Positions 7,930 to 16,450 of a stretch of 64,000 nucleotides of DNA are shown here, in pieces. The first letter of the stretch is position 1. Every line of letters begins with the position of its first letter. Source of the stretch: an uncultured Allomuricauda sp. (GTDB lineage Bacteria > Bacteroidota > Bacteroidia > Flavobacteriales > Flavobacteriaceae); NCBI RefSeq assembly GCF_947499585.1, contig NZ_CANMOO010000001.1:806001-870000 (forward strand), in the 5' to 3' direction. Made by a program: the position numbers and the translations under genes. The notes beneath the pieces are model-generated. The model saw nothing but the letters and a program-made list of their open reading frames with translations, was not told the origin of the DNA and ran no database searches.

Positions 7930-8812
7930 AATTTTATTGATCACTTTTTTACTATCACTATCGCAAGTAACTTTTGCGCAAGAATTAAATTGCACTGTTA
8001 CCGTCAACTCTGATCAGGTAAGCCAAACAAATCAGCAGATTTTTAGAACCTTGGAACGTTCACTAAGTGATTTTGTGAACAAAAGTAAATGGACGAACAG
8101 GGTTTATAAGGAAAATGAGCGAATCAGCGCTAGAATGTTTATCACCGTAACGCAGTATGAATCGGACAGGTTTGAAGCCAATATTCAGATTCAATCTTCA
8201 AGAACTGTTTTTAATACTTCATATGAAAGCCCAGTTTTTAATTATAAGGACGATGCTTTCAATTTTCAATATCAGGAATTTCAACCTTTGGTATTAAACG
8301 AAAACGTGTTTGAGTCCAATTTAATAGGGGTGATATCCTATTACGTATACATTATTTTGGGATTAGATGCCGATACTTTTTCATTGGAAGGCGGTGACGA
8401 TTTGTTTAGAAAAGCGCAGAATATTGTAACACAGGCACAAGGTTCAAACTTTTCTGGATGGAACCAAGAAACGGGACAGCGTACACGTTTTGAGTTGATT
8501 GATAATTTACTCAGTAATTCCTTTAGGGAATATCGCATAGCTATGTACAATTACCATAGAAAAGGGTTGGATATTCTTGGAGACAATAATAGTACCGGAA
8601 AACAGGTGATTGCAGGTAGCATGCGTTTGTTCGAAACTTTGATCAAGCGCAGACCAAATGCATTTTTGATTCAAACATTTTTTGATGCCAAGTCTGAGGA
8701 GATTAGAAATATCTTTTCGGATGGCCCCAAAGTGGATATCGTTAAACTCAAGGAAACCCTTAACCGAGTGGCGCCATTTTACTCCAGTACCTGGAACGAG
8801 ATAAAATACTAG
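7922..8812 (+). CDS. porD: DUF4835 protein, type IX secretion system PorD-like
   Basis: This 296-residue protein has a cleavable signal peptide (hydrophobic residues 3-17, cleavage after VTFAQ) and a mature part beginning ELNCTVTVNSDQV, the hallmark of DUF4835. Members were named PorD in Porphyromonas gingivalis, where they affect type IX secretion; the molecular role is not settled. The protein is probably periplasmic or outer-membrane associated. It overlaps coaBC by eight bases, and the DUF4835 gene next to coaBC and recN is a conserved arrangement in this phylum. The gene symbol is by homology; the family assignment is firmer than the function. Confidence 0.82.
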   Translation: MRRILLITFLLSLSQVTFAQELNCTVTVNSDQVSQTNQQIFRTLERSLSDFVNKSKWTNRVYKENERISARMFITVTQYESDRFEANIQIQSSRTVFNTSYESPVFNYKDDAFNFQYQEFQPLVLNENVFESNLIGVISYYVYIILGLDADTFSLEGGDDLFRKAQNIVTQAQGSNFSGWNQETGQRTRFELIDNLLSNSFREYRIAMYNYHRKGLDILGDNNSTGKQVIAGSMRLFETLIKRRPNAFLIQTFFDAKSEEIRNIFSDGPKVDIVKLKETLNRVAPFYSSTWNEIKY

Positions 8813-8858
8813 CCCATTTCTCCAAAGAGATTTATCTTTACAACGTAAATCTTCAGCA

Positions 8859-10511
8859 TTGCTAACAAATCTTTCTATTCAAAATTATGCACTAATAGAT
8901 GATGTAAACGTTTCGTTTACGTCTGGCTTTACCACAATAACTGGTGAAACCGGAGCTGGTAAATCTATATTATTGGGTGGACTTTCTCTAGTTTTGGGAA
9001 AGCGAGCGGATTTATCGTCACTTAAAAATCAAGCGAATAAATGCATCATTGAAGCTGAGTTTGACATTTCAAAATATCAATTGAAAGCTTTTTTTGAGGT
9101 CAATGATTTGGATTATGAGGATAATACCATTCTAAGACGAGAAATTCTACCTAGCGGTAAATCAAGAGCATTTGTAAATGATTCTCCTGTAAACCTTGAT
9201 ATTCTAAAGGGATTGGGGGAACGATTGGTCGATGTGCATTCCCAACATCAAACCTTAAGATTGACGGAAAATGATTTTCAACTTAAGGTAGTGGATGCTC
9301 TCGCTGAAAATGGTGAGAATATAAAAGTTTACAAAACACATTTAGAAGAATATAGAAAGACTTCAAAAGAGTTGGAAGCTTTAGTGGATTTCCAATCCAG
9401 TTCCAACAAGGAGCACGATTATAACAGTTTTTTGCTAAAAGAGTTAGAAGCAGCCCCATTAAAAGAAGGTATTCAAGAAGAATTAGAAGCCGAATTTGAG
9501 CAATTGAACAATGTTGAGCAAATAATGGAACAGTTATCACAAGGGCATCAATTGTTGAATGATGAACAAATAGGTGTTTTAGGAAAATTGGCCGATTTGA
9601 AACGAGCTTTTCAAAGTTTGTCTGATTTTGGAACGTCATATTCGGCATTGAACGAACGTGTGCAATCCATTTTTATTGAAGCGGATGATATAGCCAATGA
9701 GCTGGAACAGATAAAGGACCGAGTAGAGGCAAACCCAGCAAGACTGGAGACTGTAAATGGACAGTTGCAACAATTATATGATTTACAGAAAAAGCATCAC
9801 GTGAGCTCGGTCCTTGAACTTATTACATTAAGAGATCAATTAGTTATACAAGTTGATGCAGTTGAGAATATAGAATCAAAAATTAAGGAAAAAGAGGCAG
9901 AAGTTTCTAAAATTGAGAAGCAGATAGATGGATGGGCAATCAAAATTAGGAATGCCAGAAATGTGGTCATTCCAAGGTTGAAGAAGATGCTTCAAGAAAG
10001 TTTACTTTCCTTAGGAATGCCCTCAGCAACATTTAGAATTGAAGTAAACCCTTCCATAACTTTTAAATCTAATGGAAAAGATGACCTTGTTTTCCTGTTT
10101 TCGGCAAACAAGGGCTCAGATTATGGTGAATTGAAAAAAGTAGCTTCTGGAGGAGAACTATCCCGTATCATGTTGACCATAAAATCCATTTTAGCGGAAT
10201 ACGAACAACTGCCTACCATGATGTTTGATGAAATTGACACAGGTGTTTCTGGAGAAATTTCTAACCGTATGGGCGAGATTATGCAACAAATGAGCAAGAC
10301 CATGCAGGTTTTCTCAATAACGCACTTACCACAAGTGGCATCAAAAGGGCAACAGCAATTTAAAGTATTTAAGGAAGAACGAGAGGGGACCACAAGCACT
10401 CAAATGAAAAAACTAAATGCAGATGAGCGCGTTAACGAACTTGCCGAAATGTTAGGAGGTAAGTCCATATCAGAATCTGCTTTGGCTCACGCTAAGCAAT
10501 TATTGCAATAA
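8859..10511 (+). CDS. recN: DNA repair protein RecN
   Basis: RecN is an SMC-like ATPase that acts in double-strand break repair. The 550-residue protein starts on TTG and has the N-terminal Walker A GETGAGKS near residues 29-36, a central coiled coil (about 150-370), and C-terminal ATPase elements: VASGGELSRIML, then MMFDEIDTGVSGEISNRMG (Walker B and D-loop) and a switch histidine in SITHLPQVAS. Length and domain order match the family. It lies 46 bases after porD; a degenerate -7 element TATCTTTA at 8833-8840 could give it its own promoter. The TTG start is supported because MLTNLSIQNYAL is the usual N-terminus. Confidence 0.95.
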   Translation: MLTNLSIQNYALIDDVNVSFTSGFTTITGETGAGKSILLGGLSLVLGKRADLSSLKNQANKCIIEAEFDISKYQLKAFFEVNDLDYEDNTILRREILPSGKSRAFVNDSPVNLDILKGLGERLVDVHSQHQTLRLTENDFQLKVVDALAENGENIKVYKTHLEEYRKTSKELEALVDFQSSSNKEHDYNSFLLKELEAAPLKEGIQEELEAEFEQLNNVEQIMEQLSQGHQLLNDEQIGVLGKLADLKRAFQSLSDFGTSYSALNERVQSIFIEADDIANELEQIKDRVEANPARLETVNGQLQQLYDLQKKHHVSSVLELITLRDQLVIQVDAVENIESKIKEKEAEVSKIEKQIDGWAIKIRNARNVVIPRLKKMLQESLLSLGMPSATFRIEVNPSITFKSNGKDDLVFLFSANKGSDYGELKKVASGGELSRIMLTIKSILAEYEQLPTMMFDEIDTGVSGEISNRMGEIMQQMSKTMQVFSITHLPQVASKGQQQFKVFKEEREGTTSTQMKKLNADERVNELAEMLGGKSISESALAHAKQLLQ

Positions 10512-10565
10512 GAGAGTCGCTTTTTAATCGGATTAATCAAAACAGCAAAACTCGATAAGAATAAA

Positions 10566-10573
10566 TATCTTTG
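10566..10573 (+). promoter_or_regulatory. -7 element of fabI
   Basis: TATCTTTG exactly matches TAnnTTTG, 26 bases before the fabI ATG at 10600. The expected transcript would have a leader of roughly 20 bases. No -33 TTG at a good distance was found. Confidence 0.5.
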
Positions 10574-10599
10574 TCGCAAACCAACTATAGATATATAAT

Positions 10600-11412
10600 A
10601 TGGCATACAATCTTTTAAAAGGGAAAAAAGGAATCATTTTTGGCGCGCTGGATGAGAATTCCATTGCATGGAAAACAGCAGAACGTGTTCATGAAGAAGG
10701 CGGAACTTTTGTATTGACCAATGCACCTATTGCAATGCGCATGGGGCAAATTAAGGAGTTGGCCGCAAAGACAAATTCCGAAATAATTCCTGCTGATGCT
10801 ACGAATGAAGAAGATTTACAAAATTTGGTGACTCAGGCTATGGAGATTTTGGGCGGCAAGCTGGATTTTGTGCTGCACTCTATAGGAATGTCTGTTAATG
10901 TTAGAAAAGGAAGGGCATATACAGATGAAAAATATGATTTTACTGCAAAAGGATGGGATGTTTCCGCACTTTCTTTCCATAAGGTCATGCAGTCTTTGTA
11001 CAAATCTGACGCCATGAACGAATGGGGTAGTATTGTTGCCTTAACTTATATGGCGGCGCAAAGGACTTTTCCTGATTACAATGACATGGCAGATAATAAA
11101 GCTTATCTAGAATCTGTAGCAAGAAGTTTTGGATACTTCTTTGGAAAAGAAAAGAAGGTGAGAGTGAATACAATTTCTCAATCGCCAACACCGACTACTG
11201 CAGGACAAGGAGTAAAAGGATTTGATGGTTTTATCAGCTATGCTGAGAAAATGTCCCCACTAGGTAATGCTTCCGCAGCAGATTGTGCTGACTATACGGT
11301 GAGTCTTTTTTCTGATTTGACAAAGAAGGTAACCATGCAGAATTTGTTCCACGATGGAGGGTTTTCCAACACTGGAGTAAGCCAAGAGGTTATTGATGAG
11401 TTTACAAAGTAA
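10600..11412 (+). CDS. fabI: Enoyl-[acyl-carrier-protein] reductase (FabI)
   Basis: FabI carries out the last reduction of the fatty-acid elongation cycle using NAD(P)H. The 270-residue protein opens with MAYNLLKGKKGIIFGALDENSIAW, a Rossmann start with the FabI-type nucleotide loop. The catalytic Tyr-x6-Lys is visible as Y160-NDMADN-K167, and the substrate loop SPTPTTAGQGVKGF follows near residue 195. It is cytosolic and normally tetrameric. It is a single-gene unit with its own -7 element upstream and a strong intrinsic terminator downstream. This is the classic triclosan-target type. Confidence 0.96.
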   Translation: MAYNLLKGKKGIIFGALDENSIAWKTAERVHEEGGTFVLTNAPIAMRMGQIKELAAKTNSEIIPADATNEEDLQNLVTQAMEILGGKLDFVLHSIGMSVNVRKGRAYTDEKYDFTAKGWDVSALSFHKVMQSLYKSDAMNEWGSIVALTYMAAQRTFPDYNDMADNKAYLESVARSFGYFFGKEKKVRVNTISQSPTPTTAGQGVKGFDGFISYAEKMSPLGNASAADCADYTVSLFSDLTKKVTMQNLFHDGGFSNTGVSQEVIDEFTK

Positions 11413-11430
11413 TTAATATATATAGTTATA

Positions 11431-11458
11431 AAAGCCATCCTTTTTGGGATGGCTTTTG
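11431..11458 (+). terminator. Intrinsic terminator after fabI
   Basis: AAAGCCATCC pairs perfectly with GGATGGCTTT over 10 bp around a six-base loop. The stem runs into a T-run at 11454-11457. It lies 18 bases after the fabI stop and ends just before the glycosyltransferase gene. Confidence 0.8.
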
Positions 11459-11467
11459 TGTTTTTAG

Positions 11468-12475
11468 ATGAATGCAATTTTATCCATAATCGTTCCCGTA
11501 TATAACAGACCTGAAGAAATTCAAGAGTTATTGGAAAGTCTTGTAGAGCAAGATTTTAAAGAGAGTTATGAAATTGTTATTGTAGAAGATGGCTCCATAA
11601 AAAGTTCTGAAGAAGTTGTGAAAAGCTTTCAGGAGAGCCTTCAAATTTCTTATTACTTTAAAGAAAATACAGGTCCAGGGGATTCCAGAAATTATGGGAT
11701 GCAAAATGCAAAGGGCAATTATTACATTATTCTAGATTCTGATTGTATTCTTCCCAAACAGTACCTGAGTGAGGTCAAAAAGGAACTGCAAACAGATTTT
11801 GTTCACTGTTTTGGTGGACCAGATGCAGCACATGAGTCATTCACTACGGTTCAAAAAGCGATAAACTATGTGATGACTTCGTTTTTTACAACAGGAGGTA
11901 TTAGAGGAGGAGGTAAATCCGTCGGAAAGTTTCAACCCCGTAGCTTCAATATGGGAATTTCAAAAGAAGCTTTTAGTAAAGCAGGCGGGTTTGGTCAAAT
12001 CCACCCGGGCGAAGACCCAGATTTAACCTTTAGAATATGGAAAGCAGGATATGCCACCAGATTGTTTCCAAAAGCATTTGTTTATCATAAAAGACGGATA
12101 GACTGGAACAAATTCTATATTCAGGTCAATAAATTTGGCATGGTAAGGCCAATTTTAAACAAATGGCACAAAGGAACAGCAAAGTTGACCTATTGGTTTC
12201 CAACGCTTTTTATACTAGGATTGTTCGCATCAGTTTTGATGGCACTGGGGGGAATCATTTTGCCCTTAGCGATAGTTATAGCATACTTTTTGCTATTGTT
12301 TTTAGATGCATCAATTAAAAATAAAAGCATCAAAGTGGCTTTGTTGGCAATTTTTGCGGCATTAACTCAGTTTACAGGATATGGGATTGGTTTTTTAAAA
12401 TCCACAATCTTGGTTAATTTTAGCAAGAAGGAACCTGAAACATTGTTTCCTAAACTGTTTTTTAAAAAAAAGTAA
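11468..12475 (+). CDS. Family 2 glycosyltransferase, membrane-anchored
   Basis: This 335-residue protein starts with the GT2 fold: LSIIVPVYNRPEEIQELLESL at residues 5-25, IVEDGS, then the metal-binding D-x-D motif in IILDSDCILP near residue 95, and GFGQIHPGEDPDLTFRIW, which supplies the catalytic acidic residue. The C-terminal third (from about 237) has two or three hydrophobic helices that anchor it in the inner membrane with the catalytic part in the cytoplasm. It probably transfers a sugar to a lipid-linked or surface glycan; donor and acceptor are unknown. It is three bases from the YbbR gene and starts a GT-ybbR-coaE operon. Confidence 0.88.
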   Translation: MNAILSIIVPVYNRPEEIQELLESLVEQDFKESYEIVIVEDGSIKSSEEVVKSFQESLQISYYFKENTGPGDSRNYGMQNAKGNYYIILDSDCILPKQYLSEVKKELQTDFVHCFGGPDAAHESFTTVQKAINYVMTSFFTTGGIRGGGKSVGKFQPRSFNMGISKEAFSKAGGFGQIHPGEDPDLTFRIWKAGYATRLFPKAFVYHKRRIDWNKFYIQVNKFGMVRPILNKWHKGTAKLTYWFPTLFILGLFASVLMALGGIILPLAIVIAYFLLLFLDASIKNKSIKVALLAIFAALTQFTGYGIGFLKSTILVNFSKKEPETLFPKLFFKKK

Positions 12476-12478
12476 TAG

Positions 12479-13435
12479 GTGTTCAAAAAAGCATTTAGTG
12501 GATTTAACAAGAGGAAAGTAAAAGTATTCTTCCTCTTTTTGATATGTTCATTTCTTGCCTGGTTTTTGAGCAATTTGTCCGAGCCTTACGAGTCTAGGGC
12601 CAACTTCAATTTGAATTATAAGAATTTGCCGGATACCTTGTTGTTAGGCAATAATGCTGTCAATTCCATTGAAGCAAAGCTAAGGACCAGTGGCTTCAAA
12701 TTTCTCTATTACAACTTTGTAAATAAACGGGTAGAAGTAGACCTGTCCCAAGTGGTGAATAACAATGGAAACTACGTTTTACCGGAAGATGTTTTAAAAA
12801 AACAAATGGAACTCCAGCTTTCTCAAAGCATTTCCTTGATTGATTTGGACAGGGACGAACTTATTGTGGACCTTTACCAAGTTGCGACCAAGGAGGTTTC
12901 AATCAAAGCAAATTTAGATGTACAGTTTCAACAAAATTATATTTTGGAAGGCGACCCAATTATTACTCCGAATGTAGTTTTGGTGAAAGGGCCTAAAAGT
13001 GAAATAGACACGTTAAATACAATTTACACATCAAAAATAGCTTTAGGAGATGTTTCTTCTGATTTCTCAAAGGACGTTTTGTTGGTTTTCCCTAAAAACA
13101 TATCCAATAGTATCTTTTCAATCAATAGAGCTAACGTTTCCGGAAAAGTGGTAAAGTTTTCTGAGAGGGTTTTCGATATTCAAATTCGGGTATTAAATTT
13201 CCCTAGTGGTTATCAGGTCAATACATTTCCAAATTCCGTATCTGTACTTTGTAAAGCCACCATTGAACAGTTGAAGTCAATAACGGCGGAAGATTTTGAG
13301 GTTATTGCAGATTACAAACAGCTAAATGGTTCAAATAACAACATGTTATTTTTAGAAATTACGCGGAAACCTGAAAACGTCCATGGCGTCAGGTTGCTTG
13401 AAAATAAAGTTAACTTTGTTTTGGAACAAAAATGA
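12479..13435 (+). CDS. YbbR-domain protein (CdaR-like)
   Basis: This 318-residue protein starts on GTG, with one transmembrane helix near residues 14-30 (VKVFFLFLICSFLAWFL) and an extracytoplasmic remainder. The SNLSEPYESRANFNLNYKNLP start of the soluble part and the later VLVKGPKSEIDTL fit YbbR repeats. In Firmicutes CdaR regulates the cyclic-di-AMP synthase CdaA, but cdaA is not in this window, so that role should not be assumed. The stop overlaps the coaE start (ATGA). Confidence 0.75.
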   Translation: MFKKAFSGFNKRKVKVFFLFLICSFLAWFLSNLSEPYESRANFNLNYKNLPDTLLLGNNAVNSIEAKLRTSGFKFLYYNFVNKRVEVDLSQVVNNNGNYVLPEDVLKKQMELQLSQSISLIDLDRDELIVDLYQVATKEVSIKANLDVQFQQNYILEGDPIITPNVVLVKGPKSEIDTLNTIYTSKIALGDVSSDFSKDVLLVFPKNISNSIFSINRANVSGKVVKFSERVFDIQIRVLNFPSGYQVNTFPNSVSVLCKATIEQLKSITAEDFEVIADYKQLNGSNNNMLFLEITRKPENVHGVRLLENKVNFVLEQK

Positions 13436-14019
13436 TTGTTGTTGGTCTAACAGGAGGTATAGGAAGTGGCAAGAGCACCGTTTCAGGCATGTTTAAAGAT
13501 TTAGGGGTGCCAGTGTACGATTCTGATTCAGAAGCAAAACGCTTAATGACCACTTCAGCTGAGTTAAAAAAGGCAATTATAGAGTTGCTTGGAAAAAGAG
13601 CCTATGATGGTAAAACTTTAAATAGAAGTTTTATTGCAAACCAGATTTTTGAAAACCCTGAAACACTTCAAAAGTTAAACAAAATCGTCCATCCTGCTGT
13701 AAGAACAGATTTTTTAGAATGGACAGAAATTCAAGAAGCACCATACGTAATTCAGGAGACCGCCCTTATTTTTGAAAATGAAGCTCAAGAAAACTACGAC
13801 TATGTAATTTTGGTGACGGCACCAGAAGATCTTCGCTTGCAAAGAGTAATGGAAAGGGATGAGGCAAGTAAGGAAGAAGTATTGAATCGCATGAGAAACC
13901 AAATGAGCGATGACAAAAAAGTAGCTCTCTCCAATTTTTGTATTGACAATATTAATTTGGAAATCACTAAAAAAAGGGTTGCAGAACTTCATCAAAGACT
14001 TGTAAGACAAGCAGATTGA
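13432..14019 (+). CDS. coaE: Dephospho-CoA kinase
   Basis: CoaE phosphorylates the 3'-hydroxyl of dephospho-CoA, the final step of CoA synthesis. The 195-residue protein has the P-loop GLTGGIGSGKST at residues 5-16, then VPVYDSDSEAKRL, the conserved IVHPAVR region near residue 85, and a lid helix rich in charged residues, all normal for the family. It overlaps the YbbR gene by four bases, so its translation is coupled. A 77-base gap separates it from the histidine kinase gene and contains the inverted repeat at 14029-14044. Confidence 0.96.
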   Translation: MIVVGLTGGIGSGKSTVSGMFKDLGVPVYDSDSEAKRLMTTSAELKKAIIELLGKRAYDGKTLNRSFIANQIFENPETLQKLNKIVHPAVRTDFLEWTEIQEAPYVIQETALIFENEAQENYDYVILVTAPEDLRLQRVMERDEASKEEVLNRMRNQMSDDKKVALSNFCIDNINLEITKKRVAELHQRLVRQAD

Positions 14020-14028
14020 CCAATAATT

Positions 14029-14044
14029 TTAACATTTTTGTTAA
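14029..14044. promoter_or_regulatory. Inverted repeat TTAACA-TTTT-TGTTAA upstream of the histidine kinase
   Basis: The two 6-bp arms are perfect complements. Further GTTAAGG / GGTTAGG / GGTTAAA direct repeats follow to about 14056, and the kinase ATG is at 14097. A very similar TTAACATTATGTTAA lies at 51005-51019 upstream of the fasciclin gene. It is a candidate operator, possibly for the OmpR-type regulator encoded downstream. There is no T-run beyond the loop, so it is a poor terminator. Confidence 0.4.
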
Positions 14045-14096
14045 GGTTAGGTTAAACGGTCAAAGGCCTAAATGTTAAATTTCTAATTTTACCCCG

Positions 14097-15677
14097 ATGA
14101 ACAAGAAGCTATTCGTTCTTCTCGTCATTCTTATGAGTTTATCCCTTACGGGGATAATTTTTGTTCAAGTGTATTGGATAAGAACATCAGTGAACGACAA
14201 GGAGGAGCAATTCTCAAGAACGGTTACAGACATACTGGATAAAGTTGCCAGCAGGGTGGAGAAGAGGGAGATGAAGGATTATTCAGATCGTTTGGCTTCA
14301 TTGGTAGACAGTATTGGACAACCTAAAACCACTCAGTTCAGAAATTTTTTGTTTGTTGATAGAGATTTAAATTCAGATGAGATTCTCTTTTATTCCCATG
14401 GAATTCTAGAGGAAGATTACAATATAACATCAACGTTCTTTGATAATTTAGGTGGGGAGGATACCACTACGATTAAAAACTTTACAAGCAAGCGCACCAA
14501 GGCCGTCTTTAAAGAAGAATATGGGCTGGATGGCAAAAGCTACAGTCTAACGCCTATTCAAAAGGCCGAAAAGATAGGAGGACTATCTAAAATTGATAAG
14601 GCAGCTTGGGAAGATGTTTTTATGGAATATGCCAAAAGTAGGCCAATACATAAAAGGGTATCCAAACAAGAATTAGAATTATTGTTAACTCAGGAATTGG
14701 GCAATAGAAACATAGATATAGATTACGAATACGGAGTGTACAGCCAAGGTTATCCGACCAAGGTGAAATCCAAGAAATTCAAGTTTTCTGAATCTAAGAT
14801 GTACAAGGCTCCAATTTTTAAGGATAGTGAAGGAAACACTAGCTTTTCGCTATTGCTGACCTTTCCGACGATGAAGAAGTTTCTTTTTCAGTCTATAATG
14901 AGCATGGCGTTGTTATCCTTGATTTTTACATTGGTGATTATGATTGCCTATTCCAGTGCAATCTATCAATTGATAAAACAGAAGCAGATATCTGAGATAA
15001 AAACAGATTTCATAAACAATATGACCCATGAGTTTAAGACTCCAATTGCAACAATAAATCTTGCGGTGGAAGCTATCCGAAATCCGAAAACGATAGACGA
15101 TCAGGAAAAAGTATTGCGGTATTTGGGTATGATAAGGGACGAGAACAAACGTATGCATGCGCAGGTTGAAAATGTGCTTAGAATATCCAAATTGGAAAAA
15201 AACCAATTAGATATCCGTAAGGATAGGGTTGATGTCCATGACATAATAGTGGATGCTATAGCTCATATAGAATTAATTGTAGAAGATAGGGGAGGATATG
15301 TAAAATCGAATTTAGATGCTGAGAGGTCAGAAGTTCTAGCTAATGATGTACACTTTACCAATGTTATGGTAAATATTCTTGACAATGCTGTAAAGTATTC
15401 AACAGAACCCCCAAAAATTGATGTTTTTACCGAAGTGGTTAAAAACAGTATAATTATTAAAGTAAAGGACCATGGTGCTGGAATGAGCAAGGCGGTGCTT
15501 AAAAGAGTTTTTGAAAAATTTTACCGGGAACATACCGGAGACATACATAATGTAAAAGGTCATGGATTAGGGCTGGCTTACGTAAAACGAATTATAGAAG
15601 ATCATCAAGGTGAAGTTTATGCAGAAAGTGAAAAGGGAAAAGGAAGTACTTTCTTTATAAAACTGCCTTTAATTTAG
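14097..15677 (+). CDS. Sensor histidine kinase, RprX-like
   Basis: This 526-residue inner-membrane kinase has one transmembrane helix near residues 5-27, a periplasmic sensor region of about 235 residues with no recognised domain, and a second helix near 264-290. The HisKA phospho-acceptor is H311 in NNMTHEFKTPIATI. The ATP-binding domain shows the N box NILDNAVKYS, the G1 box DHGAGM and the G2 box GHGLGLAY. Architecture and partner resemble Bacteroidetes RprX/RprY. It precedes its response regulator by six bases. The stimulus is unknown. A degenerate -7 element TAATTTTA at 14084-14091 sits just before the ATG. Confidence 0.9.
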   Translation: MNKKLFVLLVILMSLSLTGIIFVQVYWIRTSVNDKEEQFSRTVTDILDKVASRVEKREMKDYSDRLASLVDSIGQPKTTQFRNFLFVDRDLNSDEILFYSHGILEEDYNITSTFFDNLGGEDTTTIKNFTSKRTKAVFKEEYGLDGKSYSLTPIQKAEKIGGLSKIDKAAWEDVFMEYAKSRPIHKRVSKQELELLLTQELGNRNIDIDYEYGVYSQGYPTKVKSKKFKFSESKMYKAPIFKDSEGNTSFSLLLTFPTMKKFLFQSIMSMALLSLIFTLVIMIAYSSAIYQLIKQKQISEIKTDFINNMTHEFKTPIATINLAVEAIRNPKTIDDQEKVLRYLGMIRDENKRMHAQVENVLRISKLEKNQLDIRKDRVDVHDIIVDAIAHIELIVEDRGGYVKSNLDAERSEVLANDVHFTNVMVNILDNAVKYSTEPPKIDVFTEVVKNSIIIKVKDHGAGMSKAVLKRVFEKFYREHTGDIHNVKGHGLGLAYVKRIIEDHQGEVYAESEKGKGSTFFIKLPLI

Positions 15678-15683
15678 AAAACT

Positions 15684-16397
15684 ATGGAGATAGAGAAAAA
15701 GAAAATACTATTGGTGGAGGATGATCCCAATTTTGGGATTGTATTAAAGGATTATTTATCTATGAACGATTTTGATGTTGTTCTGGCTAAAAATGGAATG
15801 GAAGGTTTTGAAAAATTCAAAAAGGATAATTACGATGTCTGTATTTTGGATGTAATGATGCCTTATAAAGATGGGTTTACCCTTGCTAGGGAAATAAGAG
15901 AAAAAAACGAGAATGTTCCTATCATTTTCCTAACTGCAAAAACCATGAAGGAAGATGTTCTTAAAGGGTACAAAGCAGGAGCTGATGATTATTTGAACAA
16001 GCCTTTTGATTCTGAAGTGTTATTGATGAAGCTTAAAGCAATACTTCAAAGAAAAGCATCTAGCACATTGGCAGACAGTAAGCAGTTTGAATTTGAAGTA
16101 GGTAATTTCCATTTAAATTCAAAACTTAGGTTCTTAAAATATATGGATGAAGAACCTGTAAAACTTTCCCCTAAAGAGAATGAATTACTAAGGTTACTTG
16201 CATTGCATGAAAATGATTTAATGCCCAGAGAATTGGCTTTGACCAAAATATGGAGAGACGATAACTACTTTACGTCTAGAAGTATGGATGTATATATTGC
16301 CAAATTAAGAAAGTACTTAAAGCGTGATGACGTTGTGGAAATCCTAAACATTCATGGTGAAGGGTTTAGATTGGTTGTCAAAGCAGAAAATCAATAA
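15684..16397 (+). CDS. OmpR-family response regulator, RprY-like
   Basis: This 237-residue DNA-binding regulator is the partner of the kinase just upstream. The receiver domain has the acidic pair D13/D14, the phospho-acceptor D56 in CILDVMMP and the conserved K106 in YLNKPF. The C-terminal winged helix includes LSPKENELLRLLALHEN, then SRSMDVYIAKLRKYL and the typical ending IHGEGFRLVV. All phosphorylation residues are intact. It is followed by a clear terminator, so the kinase and regulator form one unit. Targets are unknown; the inverted repeats at 14029 and 51005 are candidates. Confidence 0.93.
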   Translation: MEIEKKKILLVEDDPNFGIVLKDYLSMNDFDVVLAKNGMEGFEKFKKDNYDVCILDVMMPYKDGFTLAREIREKNENVPIIFLTAKTMKEDVLKGYKAGADDYLNKPFDSEVLLMKLKAILQRKASSTLADSKQFEFEVGNFHLNSKLRFLKYMDEEPVKLSPKENELLRLLALHENDLMPRELALTKIWRDDNYFTSRSMDVYIAKLRKYLKRDDVVEILNIHGEGFRLVVKAENQ

Positions 16398-16424
16398 GAG
16401 CTATCTCTTTTGAATATAAATATG

Positions 16425-16450
16425 AAACCACCTTTTTAGGTGGTTTTTTT
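16425..16450 (+). terminator. Intrinsic terminator after the RprY-like gene
   Basis: AAACCACCT pairs with AGGTGGTTT over 9 bp around a TTTT loop and continues into a T-run to 16450. It lies 27 bases after the stop codon. Its end touches the 3' end of the convergent permease gene. Confidence 0.78.
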
